Part shown: in pieces, positions 12,392-23,800 of the stretch
Layout of the letters: the number at the start of each line of letters is the position of its first letter
How positions within the stretch are numbered: the stretch's first letter is position 1
From: Eremophila alpestris peregrina
Lineage: Eukaryota; Chordata; Aves; Passeriformes; Alaudidae
Assembly (NCBI GenBank): GCA_009792885.1
Contig: WMCF01000007.1
Location: 12,952,112-13,016,111, forward strand
DNA: 64,000 nt
Reading direction: 5' to 3'
Position numbers and translations under genes: made by a program
The notes under the pieces: model-generated
Told to the model about the DNA's origin: nothing
Databases searched by the model: none
The model's input: only the letters and a program-made list of their open reading frames with translations

Positions 12392-12411
12392 TTTCCTTTT
12401 TTTTCTTTTCT
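12331..12411. repeat. T-rich polypyrimidine tract
   Basis: About 80 bases of almost pure T with isolated C. There is no target-site duplication or retroposon body next to it that I can see, so it looks like a simple low-complexity tract. It encodes a spurious poly-Phe run. Confidence 0.93.
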
Positions 12412-12600
12412 GTTCAGTCCGTGAAGACCCGCTCACTCCGTCCCGTGGTCCGTGCGCGCCCCCGAGCCGGACGGGCGCGGTCCCCGCGCGGGGGCGGCAG
12501 CGGGGCCCGGCCGGTTCTCAGCGCAGCGCTGGACCGAGCCCTCCTGAACCGGGACAGTGGTACTGTTTCCTCGGACCCCACTTTAACTTGAGGATACTTT
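12412..12600. promoter_or_regulatory. CpG-rich patch right of the T tract
   Basis: Very GC-rich with frequent CGCG. The open frame across it begins in the poly-T tract and has no domain. Confidence 0.4.
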
Positions 12601-14300
12601 CCTAACCAAACACGTTAAATTTCACGACGCGACAGCTATTGGCGAGCCGTGACGCCCGGTGAGGGTCGACAGGGAAGCCCAGGGAAGGGCACGGGCTGCC
12701 CGAAAGTCTCCTCTCCTTTCCTCTCTCTCATCCCTCCCCTCACCAACTCAGAGCCAGACCTTTGTTTCTGCCCCTGTTGGAAGCTCAGCGAGGCGTGCGG
12801 AGATGGACGGAGGAAAAAAAAATAATAAGGAACGAAAGTAAAGAGAGGGACTCTGCAGCAGAAACCTCGCGGAGTGAGGCTGTTGTTATCCATTTAGTGT
12901 GACATATGGAAATCTCCCGGTGGGGCCGCAATTAAAGGAGCCGGCCCTGGGTCCTTTATTCCCCGCTAACTTTTGTGTTAAATGTTAACAACCTGGCGCT
13001 ATCCATTCTGGCTCTATTACCAAGTGAATGTTGACTCCAAGGCTGCTTTCCTTTCTGCCCATTCTGGGAGTGCCTCCCATGCAGATTTATGTATTTTTGA
13101 TATTAAATTCTTTCTAACATTACGCCTGCTCTCTTGTTGACTTTCATTGACCCTCGCCCTTGTCCCCATACTTTTCCATATTTAATACATGAACATTTTT
13201 GCCAGTGCCCTCCCCTCTTTGTTACCTCCCGGTTGACGGCCGTCCCTAATGGCATGTGCTGTTTGCTCTGTTGTTGAACTTGGTAGGGTCACATAGTCTT
13301 GTGCTGTGATATCCTCTGCATTTCCAGCCCTGCCATTCTGGGGAGGTGCCTTGTGGAACAAGCCTTTTTTCCCCTAGCTACCGGCTTCCTAATGACTTAA
13401 GCAAACACCTTTGCTAATGATCCCCCAGGCTCCCTACTCCCCTCGGGGTTTTGTTTAGCTGAACTCCTAGTGCTCTGTCTGTCCCACTGGTAGCTTGGCC
13501 TCTCTGACCTGAGACATCGCAGCTCTTCTCCTTGGAGCGGGCTGCCTTGTCCAGCTCCGCCTGGGCCAAAGGCCAGGATCATGGGAGCATTGGATGCCAC
13601 CAGCTGCTTGAGGTGACACCGAATTACAAAGAAGAACCGCCAAAGGAAACTTCGGCTCACACAGGCAAATGAATGTGTTCATTTATCTCCTCTGACTCCG
13701 CGGTTCGCGGCGTGCCTCGGCCCTACGGCTTGGCTGGGGGAGAGGCGAAACGTCCTTCCCAAGAAAGATTGTCTCACTTCTCCTAGGCCGGTCTGTTCAG
13801 TATCATTATGTGACCGGTTTTCAGAATTGAAGTTGCCTGGTGTTTTGATTCTTCCCTGCCTGTGCATTTGTGCCCTGGAGGTCCCTTCAAAATGGATGCT
13901 AATTGTTGGGGCTGCACACTGCTGCCTGCTAAAATGCCCCAGAGCTCCCAGGCCCTGCTCCTCAATGGCTTAATTGACAAGGACTTGTCTGTATTTAGGA
14001 GCAGCTGGTCCAAAGCATTGGCACATCAGTGCAATCTTAACACAGCATCCCTAGCCTGGAGGAGTATGAGGGTAAACGTGGTTAAAATGAAGGAAGATTT
14101 ATAGTCGGCCCCCTTGGGTAATGCGACAGAAGACAGCTACCAAGATTTTCCCTAGTAGGGGTTTCATTCATCAGCTTCCCAGTCTTGGTAACGTGTCTAG
14201 GAGCCACGTTCCAGCTATTATTAATAATAGGAGGTGGCCATTTAGCACAATTAGGCAGGTGACAGTATTCCACAATAATGCGTAGCCCTAAACGAGACGG
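12601..14300. other. non-coding block with conserved-element texture
   Basis: Moderate GC, low repeat content and complex sequence with TAAT, ATAAA and CAATTA motifs, especially 12.90-13.20 kb and 13.86-14.28 kb. A perfect 16-base palindrome lies at 14215-14230. Open frames under 90 codons overlap on both strands and show no domain. Conservation would need an alignment. Confidence 0.35.
14215..14230. repeat. perfect 16-base palindrome
   Basis: CTATTATTAATAATAG reads the same on both strands. It contains overlapping ATTA and TAAT cores, the shape bound by homeodomain dimers. Confidence 0.85.
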
Positions 14301-14460
14301 GGAGCCGCTAACAAACAGATCCACGGCCGAGCAGCGCCGGGGCTTTGCACCACAGCCGTGCCCCGAGTGGATCTGGGCTGATCCGGGGGGCAGCGAGACT
14401 CACCCACCTGCGAGGGCCCCGGCTTGCAGCTCCATGCGTTGCCAGCTAAATCCTGGCCGG
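14301..14460. promoter_or_regulatory. small CpG-rich patch
   Basis: A short CpG-clustered stretch flanked by AT-rich sequence. An 85-codon plus frame crosses it but has no domain. Confidence 0.3.
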
Positions 14461-15720
14461 CAGCAGTTTACCCACCTTCTACGAGGAAGGCTGGGAAAGA
14501 GCATCTCCAGCAGAATTGCTCCTTCTAAACCCTGAGTTGATCCCTCTGAAGTCACACACCGGCTTTAAAAATCATCTTCCAGCACGTCTCCGAATTTTAA
14601 ATTAAACCTCCCTTTAATTTCGGAAGCACAGATGAAATATATAGGTTTTTTCTCATCTCTCTTTAAGCATTCCTCGGGAGCTTCCTGTTTATAGGATTTA
14701 AACTTACATGACTTCTAAACGAGAACGGCTGGGTTTATTTTCTGCACAGGGTTATTCAGCATTTTACAAAGAAGGTTTATGGAGTGGCTTAAAAATAAGG
14801 GGGTTTTTGTTGTTGTTGTTTTGCAATGTGTGGGAAATACTTTTATGTTCACACAGTTCACCCCATGAATAGGGATAATAGGTTCGGGATCCTCATTGAA
14901 ATTTGAAGTTTTTAAACAGAAATTCCCTAACTTTTGCTCGTTTTCTCAACTTTTTTCGTAGGAACAATGCCAACATTGAAGCCCTCGGTTGGAGTCTGCA
15001 CAGTTGGAGATCTTTGGTGCCATTTTAGACATCTTTGGATTTCATCAATCAAACTGACTGCAATTTTCCATAAAAACCCTGAATTTGGGTCAGAAAGTGG
15101 GCAAAGCAGATAAAGATCGTTCGAGCTGTCTTATAAGATGATAAATAGATATCCTTTCAGTCCAACAATGCAAGAAGTGCAGTTTTGTAATTCACTTCCA
15201 TTGGTTTTGAATGCAGTGAGTCGAAACAATTTATACATGTTTTCCCATGGTTAGAAGATGTCTTTACATACTTGTCAATAGTAGCTTGACCTTTTTCCCC
15301 ACTGAGCTACGAAGAAGTGCTTTTTTTTCTCCTTTTTCCAGAATACAGAGTGGGTTTGGGTTGGCTTGTTTTTTTTTTTTTTTCCTTCCCACTTCCTTCC
15401 TCTATTGCTTTTAGAGACGAAGTCAATAAGATATTTCATCTTATCCTGAGGTTTAAGCAGATGGTAGACGGTTCACTGCAGTTCACCACCCTGCAGAGGA
15501 AGTATTTAGTTCTGTGCTGCCATGAGCGAGTGGCCCGAGTGAGGTTTTAGACAGACCTGTTGGATGTCCTCAGTGTGCTCTTGAACTTTCATTTAACGGG
15601 TGAGAAGTCTTAAAAGTCTCGGGCGGAAACCTCGCTGGATTCTGCTAAACTGTCACAGCAGGTAGATCCTCGCTGTGCTGCCGAGGGGAGGGTTTCTGCC
15701 TCCTGGGTTTCTGTCCTCTC
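14461..15720. other. AT-rich block, possible transcript fragment
   Basis: Non-repetitive apart from T runs near 15323 and 15371. An acceptor-like pyrimidine tract ends in TAG at 14961, and a donor-like GTGAGT lies at 15216-15221, bounding a 254-base stretch. Inside it a frame opens at an ATG and stops after about 48 codons, with no family I recognise. It could be a non-coding exon, a conserved element or chance. Confidence 0.3.
15042..15051 (-). promoter_or_regulatory. PBX-HOX-type site TGATTGATGA
   Basis: On the minus strand the decamer contains TGATTGAT, a classical PBX-HOX composite sequence. The same decamer occurs at 20539-20548 and 34518-34527. Motif evidence only. Confidence 0.3.
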
Positions 15721-17360
15721 CTAAAGTGTCCTGAGAGGAATGTTTTGTGGGGTGAAGTCCAGACCATACCAGCTTCCGAGCGGGGTTGGAACGGGCACCT
15801 CATGTCGTGTGGGAGGCCCGCGGGGGTGCGGAAACACCTTTCGCATCAGCAGCACAGGGTCTGGGCGTGCTTCACAAAGTGAGGTGGGAGCCTTGACCTG
15901 GGTCTGCAGGACAGGGAAACTGAGGCACGAAGCCGCTTTGCCACGGCTGGGACCAGGGGTGGCTCGGCACTTGCCGACCCCTGCCCATTGATACGAAGCA
16001 AACCGGAGGACTCCTCTGGGAAGAGGGCAGGAGAGAAAGGTATATATCTAGAAGACTTGAACTCCTCCACTAAATCGGGGGGGTTTGCCCCGGGGGAAGC
16101 CCACCAGGTCCCCACACTCTGCCGGCGCCCAGTCTGCCCTGTCCACGGGACAGCCTGCCGCTAGCTGGTCTCCCTTCAACGCAGAGAAAAGTGGTGGGAA
16201 GACTAGGACGGGAGATAAGGCTTTTGCTTTTCCTCCCTTTGCTTTGGACACGACAGCCCTGCTAAGTGCTGAACACTACCCGCTAATGGATAATGACCTG
16301 CGGTGTGCAGCTGCCTCCTGCTCTTCAGATAAAGGCTGCTTTTACTATTAATTGCATTTGTAACATGAGCGCAGTAGGTTCACAACCAAAACGATCCAGA
16401 AACAGCAGCATCCACGTTGCCGCCTTCACGGAGCATCCGGACCCTTCTGCGGAGCGCAGACGGGGTCCACGGCCTGTCGCTGTCCCCTGGGGGGAAAACA
16501 GTCGCGGGGGAGGAGGTGGTCCAGCTGCCAAGAGCGTTTCTGCCTCTGCAAAGGAGCACGTGGAAAGGAGGAGGGAAAGGGTTAAAGCAGCTTGTGGCCA
16601 CTGGTGGCTCCCCCCGGTCCGTGGGTGAGAAACACAGCCACTGATGCCATGCAGATTTCGGGGCTGCGAACAGTTCCCCTCCCTGAGGCATATCTCTGGT
16701 GAAATTCCACCTGAACAAGAAAAAAAAGCCTTTATTGTTGTTTTGTTTATTTTTCCCCTTTACTCAGGTGAAGACGTATTTGTTTTTCTGCCCTCCTTCC
16801 AGCTCTTCCTCAGGGCCGGAGGAGAGAGCTGGAGCCTCGCCTGCCGCGGGGAGTACGGGGCTCAGGCAGGCCGTGTGCGAGGCCAGGGCTGGGCTGGGAA
16901 CTGTGCGGGCACGGCCCCCAGGCAGCGTCCCGCACGTGTGAGGTGGCTGCGGAAGTTTTTGGGACACATGAAGGAGAAAGATCACATATCTCCGAACTTG
17001 GCCTGCTTTAAAAATGACTCCATGTGTTTATAACTCAGCAGCTTAGCAAGTGACATAGTAGTGGCAGTAGATACACAAGATTTTTGGGACAAGCCGCTCA
17101 AATTCAAGTTGCAGTTATAAGTAGCTGCATAAAACAAGATTTGCTCCTTAGGAAGTCTTTAATTCGGTGCGAAACGTCAAAAGCCACGCTAGAAACAGAT
17201 AATCGGATTTTCCCTTGCCTCCTTGTTTGCGGTATCCCTAAGCGGAGCTCCGAGGGACCACGGCCGCTGTCCGGCCCTCTCCTGGCCGCAGGTGCGCAGA
17301 GGCTGGGCCGAGGCCTGAGCCATCCCCGGCGCTTCGGGCCTCCCTCTCCGTGGATTCTGC
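15721..17360. promoter_or_regulatory. series of CpG-rich patches
   Basis: CpG-dense segments near 15.77-15.97, 16.40-16.63, 16.80-16.94 and 17.22-17.35 kb, separated by AT-richer spacers. Frames up to 129 codons are open on both strands at the same places, so they are composition effects. No exon structure was recognised. Confidence 0.4.
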
Positions 17361-17575
17361 TTTCTCAGGGTTTAGGTGTGATGTTTTGTTGGCTTTTGCT
17401 TTGTTGTGGGGTTTTTTTCCCCCTGATTTTGTTTTTTTTCCCTTTTTTTCCCTTTGTTCTTTAAGATTTCCCTTTCTTCAGTCTGTCAGGCAAATATTTA
17501 AGGACTCTCTTTAAGCTAAAACGGACCCTAGAAATATCTACTTTGGCCGTTTCCTCTGTCAGTGACTATCTCTTC
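17361..17575. repeat. T/G-rich low-complexity stretch
   Basis: Long T runs broken by G and C (about 17.39-17.47 kb) between two CpG-rich segments. No element was identified. Confidence 0.5.
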
Positions 17576-17689
17576 AGCTGCTGCCACTGTGTGCCTCCCG
17601 AGCCGGAAGGGAAGGGGATGGCAGAACTTCTCCGAGGGGAGACCTCGGATGTTTTCACACGATGAGAGCGGCTCACGCACCTGCTGAGC

Positions 17690-17707
17690 GGGGCGGGGGC
17701 GGGCGGG
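17690..17707 (+). other. G-quadruplex-forming motif with 1-base loops
   Basis: Four G tracts (4, 5, 3 and 3 Gs) are each separated by a single C on the + strand. Single-base loops favour very stable parallel quadruplexes. The same stretch is also a GC-box (SP/KLF-type) cluster, common at CpG-island promoters. Confidence 0.8.
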
Positions 17708-18130
17708 CATTGGCGGAACTGGCTCGTTTGGCCCCGAAGGGAAATCAATAATCTTTCGAATCTCATTCCCAGGCACTGGCTCCAGCCGGTTAACGATTCA
17801 GCCGGCGACCCTCTTAGCAGCGAATGACTTACCCAGGATGATAAATATACAGCTGCATATTTTTCAGTGGACCTGGCTTGTAGCGGTGGAAATAACTCTC
17901 CTGTTTCTCTACTGTTTAGCTGCCCTCCCTCCTGCCTGTCTGAGGGGGAGAATCCCTCTTTCCTTGCCTTTTTCCCTGGTGCGGCCGGTGTAACAGACAC
18001 TCAGCCGGGGCAGGACGTTGCTAGCGGCAGAAAGGGGCCCAGGATGAAGCAGAGCTTTGTGCCGGTGCCCCAGTGCTGGTTGGTGGTGACTGATGGTGCA
18101 CACCACTGCAGAGACGTGAAGCCGGAGCAG

Positions 18131-18240
18131 CCCCGCACCGCACGGCAATGCACCGCACCTCCCCGCACGGCAATGCACCGCCCCGCCCCGCACCGCACGG
18201 CAATGCACCGCACCGCCCCGCACCGCACCGCACGGCGATG
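18131..18240. repeat. GC-rich minisatellite
   Basis: The core CACGGCAATG appears at 18141, 18166 and 18196, with a variant at 18231. Intervals are 25, 30 and 35 bases, so the array is built from 5-base CACCG/CCCCG-like units that lengthen by one unit per copy. It produces Ala/Cys/Gly- or His/Arg-rich artefact frames. Confidence 0.9.
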
Positions 18241-18450
18241 GGGCCGGCCCGAGCCCCGGGCCAGGCACTGGGGGTTGGAGCAGGAGCCCTCGGCCGGGGC
18301 AGGCGGTGCCACTCACGCCGGCGGGGGGCTCGCAGCTCGCTGCAGCCCCGCTCCCCAGTCTCTCAAAGCCCCTTTCAGCCGCTCTGCGGGCTCCTCACCG
18401 GAGGAGGCTGAAGCTACATAAAAGCGCATTATGAAAATTATAATATCGGG

Positions 18451-19180
18451 CCCAGAGCATGTCCGCGGAGGCAGCTCGTCAGCTTTCAGGCATTGAGCCC
18501 CTGTTCAGCTGGACTGAGCTGTAAAATATCCATTTGAATTCGGTGCCTGAATGGAGCAGCATCAAGAACAACAAGGACCGGGGCAACAGAGCTCCCTTTA
18601 TCCCACCCTGTGACTTCCCCCTTCTTGGCCATTCCTTTCCTGTTGCACCTTTCTTGCTTATGGGCAAATTTAACGCCTTTTTTTTTTTTTTTTCTCTTTT
18701 CATGTTTCTTTTCCCTGAGCGGGAAGGGGGGAAGGAGTGGTGGGGGGCAGTGTGCGGGAAGGCCCCGTGCCCTTCCCTGCCTCCCTCCCCGCAGCACGCT
18801 CCCAGGAGCTGTTGGCTAGTCTGGTCGCAGTGCCGGAGGGGGAAGAGGGGGGAGAAGAACGAGGCACGCCCTGCCAGGCAGAGCCGAGATCCCCGCGGCA
18901 CTCAGCTTCACACGGTGTTAAGAAGCCTCTTTCTCCATGGCGGAGAGAGGTCCGCTCTGCCTGCCTTGGCTTAAGGCGGCCCCTGCTACGGTGCCACTGT
19001 TAAGACTGATGCGGAAGTCATTGGCTCCATAAACCCCAAGGAGCCGGGGATGAGGAGCCACGGGGGGAGAGGGGGACGGTTTTGGCAGTTATGATCTATG
19101 GAGGCAGATGAGCCGACCTGCTATTCAAAATACTGCCCATTGTGTTGGTAATGGTGCGTTTATGACTGGAATAACCCTTT
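18451..19180. other. mixed non-coding sequence with CpG-rich core
   Basis: A T run near 18.68 kb and a GC-rich core at about 18.72-18.98 kb. Frames of 69-146 codons are open on both strands and match nothing known. The sequence near 19.10-19.20 kb is AT-rich and complex, enhancer-like in texture. Confidence 0.35.
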
Positions 19181-19385
19181 TAATATTAATAGAGCCTTTT
19201 AAGGCGGCGGTTTCCTGGGTGCTGGGCAGGAGGGCGAGCAGCGCAGGTGTTGGGGCAACCTGTGCAGGCGGTGGCCCGACCGCGGCTCCCGGCGCAGGCA
19301 GCGAGCAGGTGCTGGCGGGACGCGCACCCTCTGCACCCGGGCGAACAAAGGCTCGGCTTGCCCGGGGTCTGCGAGCATGAAGAAT
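19181..19385. promoter_or_regulatory. CpG-rich patch
   Basis: Short GC-rich, CpG-dense stretch between two AT-rich blocks, with domainless frames on both strands. Confidence 0.35.
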
Positions 19386-20695
19386 TGTTTAATTTCAGGG
19401 GAAAGTGAAAGGCTCTGCTTCTGCCGGGACGTGACATTTCCTGTGGTGAAGCCTGCATTGGCTGCTAATAGAGATCTAATTGATGGGTGAAGTCCCATTT
19501 CCGCGCTTTCTCCTTTATTGCTCCATCCAGTCTGTTGCAAAATATAACCTTAATCTGATTTAGCAATTCCTCCAGGATTCGGTGCAAGCTTACAGCACAG
19601 GAAAAATCGTTATTAAAAAAGTTAAAATACAGACTTGGATTCGGTGCGTTGCCCTTTTTTATATATATAATTATTATTTTGTTTAGTTAGTTCTTTCTTT
19701 TTTCTCTTCTTTTTTTTTTTTTTTTTTGAGACCCAACCCCACCCAAACTCTTGGCAATTTGACACATTCCTTTTCGGTAATCACTCCGGGTTTTATGACT
19801 ATTAATATCAGAAGGGATCGGCGATAATGCAGACGTCCCTCTTTGTTTTAAATGCAGATGTCAGCAATTTGCAGCCTGGTTTCCTAGCGCGGACTGAAGC
19901 GCAGCCCCGACGGAGCGGCGCATCCCGGCCGGCGGCGCATCACCACCCGGGGAGCGGGAACAACAGGGCCAAGGCACACACAACTTTGGCTATTGACGTC
20001 GTCAGAATAAAAATATAAGGATAAATAACAATCAGCACAGTTTTGGTGGAGCTCATTTCTCTTTCTCTCCCAGGGGATAAAATAATTCGTTTATTTTAAA
20101 AAGGCTGGCAAGGGACCCAGTGGCAGCCGGCCCATTCTCTCCCTGCCTGCAGGGATGTGCACGGGGCTGTTCTCCTCCCGTGACTGCAGACGAGCAGAGG
20201 GGCCAGGGCAGACCGCATCTCCCCGGCCTTTACACCTGCGGGCAGTTTAATGGCCCCTGGCGGAGTGTGAAGGGACTCCACAAGCTGCTGTCAGGAGGGG
20301 ACGCCCGGCCCGGTTCATGTGCGAAAGCAGCGGACAGAGCAGAGAGAGATAACCCTTTTAATTGATTCTTTGCCTTTTTGCCTTTTTCTTCGACTTTTTT
20401 TTTTTTTTCTTTCCCGTCCGAGCTATCTGAGATAGAGAGGAGTGTAGAGGCATTCTGGACCTATACAAACTCTCTTCAGTCCCCCTCGATAGGTTTAATG
20501 AGGCGGAACACGATGAAGGGGATTTGAACCGGTCTAAATGATTGATGAAGCCTGGGGCAAGGCTGAGCTTTTTCCGGATAAAGCCCCATACATCCCGTTA
20601 TAATGGCTGGATAGTGGCAGGGCCGGGCTCCTTCAAAAGCCGTGGCCCAAGCGCATTGAGAGGAAACAGGGAGGGAAGGTGCTCTGTTGTTACCT
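19386..20695. promoter_or_regulatory. enhancer-like block with small CpG patches
   Basis: AT-rich complex sequence (19.39-19.83 and 20.38-20.69 kb) alternates with CpG-rich patches (19.88-19.97 and 20.10-20.34 kb). It includes TCTAATTGATGGG at about 19.48 kb and a PBX-HOX-type TGATTGATGA at 20539. Pyrimidine-rich T tracts occur near 19.71 and 20.40 kb. No gene was seen. Confidence 0.35.
20539..20548 (+). promoter_or_regulatory. PBX-HOX-type site TGATTGATGA
   Basis: Contains the composite TGATTGAT in an AT/GC-balanced, non-repetitive context with the texture of a conserved element. Identical to the decamer at 15042 (minus strand) and 34518. Occupancy is not shown. Confidence 0.3.
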
Positions 20696-20763
20696 AATCA
20701 GCCAATGCACTGAGCCACCAGCCGCCTGAGGCAGGAGTGCGCTGCCGGGGAGGTGAGGCGGGT

Positions 20764-20828
20764 GAAAGGGGCATTCCTGACACACTCACACGTGCACACA
20801 CACACACACAACACGGGAAAGGGGCATT

Positions 20829-20860
<32 letters not shown>
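20764..20860. repeat. duplicated unit with (CA)n arrays
   Basis: The 15-base sequence GAAAGGGGCATTCCT occurs exactly at 20764-20778 and 20817-20831, and each copy is followed by a CA-rich array. The period is 53 bases, so this is a tandem duplication of a unique segment plus microsatellite, at the right edge of the GC-rich domain. Confidence 0.92.
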
Positions 20861-20862
<2 letters not shown>

Positions 20863-23800
20863 GCACACGCACCCTCACACCCCCGCGGAGCCCTGCCAAC
20901 CCCACGCCACTCTGCCTGCCAGAGCAGCCTGGGACCTGGCCTGGCTCTGCCCACAGGTTGAAGGTTATGGCCCCATGGGTGAGGGGATAGGGGTTTGCCT
21001 CTTATCTCAGCGTGCCCCAGACCAGGGCTTTGGTGATGGAGATGGTGCCCAATGCAACAAAATCCCTCTCTGGTGTGACGGCACACATGCAACACACCCC
21101 ACACATCCCAGACACACATATATGTGAGCAGGAGAAAAGTGAGACAACAGCCGTGGATGCTGCAATAGTAAATAAAAAGTAGATTAAATAAAGGATGTTA
21201 AAATGTCTGTTGTCTTCAAAGTCCCAAATGGAAGGGGGAAGAGGTCTACCTATTTGATGTCATATTCCATGGAGTTTTGAGGTCCCCAAGGCTTCTCAGT
21301 TGAGCTTGCCACTCGTTTTTTTTTTTGGCAGGGAGAGATATAAGGTAAGCCCTGATCCCAGAGAAGGTGAACATTATGGCAGTCATCCACTGTGGCCCTA
21401 GTAGGATGGTGGTGGTAGAAAGCCATTCTGGCAGACAGGGCAAAAACTGGGTCCTGGATCCTTACAAGCAAGGAGAGAGTGACAAGTGTGTCCTGTTACG
21501 GTGGCACACTTAGGTTTGTGTATAAACCCTCCTCAGGTTAATTTTTTTTTTTGACAGCTCCTTTGAGGTAAACTAAAACCAGTGCTCTGTAAATACTAGC
21601 TGGAAAAGCTCTGGTTTCATAAAGACTGATATGCAAACATATCCTATTGATCATATTTGTCTACATGGAAGAGACTCTTTGAGGTCCCACTAAAGTAATC
21701 AATTCACTGATTAAAATGTGCAAAGTGGTACCTTGAGTGTACATATACAATATCACACATTCTGTATCCCCAAGTACAGTGTACACTGGTGGTGGGGAAA
21801 ATTCCTATGCAAAAATATATCCTCTTAAGGAGTGATCTTCTAAACCTCGTCCGTGCCTTTCACCTTAACAAACAAATGTGGTCAGATTGCAAGGACAAGA
21901 ATATTTTGAAACCCTGCAGTTAGAGTTCCTGTGATGAATTAAAAATCCTCTACACTATCTTGTATTTCTCAATAATAGCAAAGTTCTAGAAACAGTCTTT
22001 TCCCCTTTAATAGTGGTGATGTAATATCATGAAAAGATATGGTTTGAATTATTTGTACAGAGGCAGAATTCAATACAGCAATGGGAACAGGCTGTAAGGG
22101 GAAAAGGATCACTATTCATTTTTTCACTTCATCTCTTACCACTTTGGCTTTGATCACTCACCGCTGGGACCAACACCTCAATCCCGAATCAGATAAAACT
22201 CCTACTGTAGTCAGCAAAGTGAAAATCTTGTTCACCTTATGAAATCCTACTGATTTCTGAGGAGCTATTTATACCTGCAGAATGAGCAGATTTAAGAGAG
22301 ACATAAAGTAGGAACCTTTACAGATGTGAACTGAATCCTTCTCATAGTTGCCCTGGGTTGGGAGTTCTCACACCAGTAGTTAGCAGCAAAGTAAAGAAGA
22401 AAACAAAACATTTGGATAAAGAACTCCACTAAGATTTACCTTTCCTCAATGCTGGGAAGTTAAGGATGAATAAGGGAGCAACTTTATTAAGAAATGTGTA
22501 TGAAGGGTGAGTCATGATTATTGTTGTCTTGCAAAAGCAATAATGCTTTGGGAAAAAAATAAAACAGGACGAAAGAAATCAGTGAGTTAAATGAAATTAT
22601 TAGTACAGTTCAATTTGTCTCTGGAAACCAAACAAAGACATTTGGAACAATGAAAAGAGAAACTGCTGGTTGTTCCTTCCTAGATACAAACTCTATTGCA
22701 TTTATCAATTTCCCTTTATCTCTAAATTATCTTTATTTTACTATTAACAAGAACATTACAGCATATTCTATTCTACTCTACATCCAAGGATCTCAGAGTA
22801 TTTTACAAGTATTAATGAATGAGCAGGGCATGAAGAAAAGCTGTTATTTTGTATTCAGTTACTGGTGACTTCCTGGAGATGATAATGCATACTGAGTTTC
22901 ACCATTTGGCAACATTGTCAGCGTGAGAACTGTTTATTTACTTGTTTTGGAGAGGAAAAAAGTGCCATGAGTTAACAAACAGTGCTCAGTATGACTCAGA
23001 AACCAGGACTCAGTAGCATGAAATGAAGATCAGAATCCAAGTCTGATGATTGCTGGTCTGATTCCCTGCCACCAGCCAAATCCCTGTCTCCCCTCTATCT
23101 AGTTTACTGCTAATGCTAAACAGTGTCTTGCCTCCTGGCAGGGAATGCCAACATTTGCTGTCTCCTTGCAGAAGGAATACACAAGTGTCCCACCCTGCTC
23201 TGTGGCACCTCTCCTTTCCCTGTGTCACCACAAAAATTGCTGCACAGGCACTCAACCCTAGAGAATGGGTCAGTTAATTTAATAGTTATGGGGTTACTCT
23301 CCTGACAGCTTGAACTCCCAATCCTTCATGGAATCCATGATTTGGTTAAATTCATTGCCTCACATGTGGTGTCTTTGTCCTGAGCAGTTTTTTTCTCTCC
23401 AGTGGAAAAGTGAAAGAGGTTGTGAAAGCCCAGAAAGTTGGTGGCTGTGACCAGCCAGGAGGTTTTCTGCCAGTACAGCATCCATGGGACCACAATAGAG
23501 GCACTGGGTAATGCAAAGGCCTGGAGACTGACAGTTCCCATTACTTTATGAGGTGTTCAGAAGAGGTTGAAAAGTTCGTCTTCTTCCTGATTCAGTAATT
23601 TGATGGGAACTCTTCATAAGTTTCCTCCTTCCACAGGGATTTGATACAAACCAAGGAAGTGAAGGCTCCTGTGGTCAGCTTGTTCAAAAAATGTTTCCTA
23701 CCTCATCAGTAATAAGAAAACTCCACAGTGATATGAGATCTTTTTCAGCTTATGTCAACAGAGAGTCCTTCATATGGCAGAGTTATCTGTGTATGTGCAC

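Larger units (their letters stand above)
17576..18450. promoter_or_regulatory. CpG-rich island with G-quadruplex motif and minisatellite
   Basis: GC-rich sequence containing a four-G-tract cluster (17690-17707) and the GCACC-type minisatellite (18131-18240). The TAAAAG-containing sequence near 18.42 kb marks a return to AT-rich sequence. The 184-codon plus frame spans the minisatellite and has no domain. Confidence 0.45.

Noticed and set aside
12331..12411. T-rich tract considered as the reversed tail of a retroposon
   Set aside because: No SINE or LINE body, polyadenylation-type signal or target-site duplication is visible beside it.
17867..18421. 184-codon plus frame and 135-codon minus frame
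   Set aside because: Both run through the CACGGCAATG minisatellite, which is free of stops in several frames.
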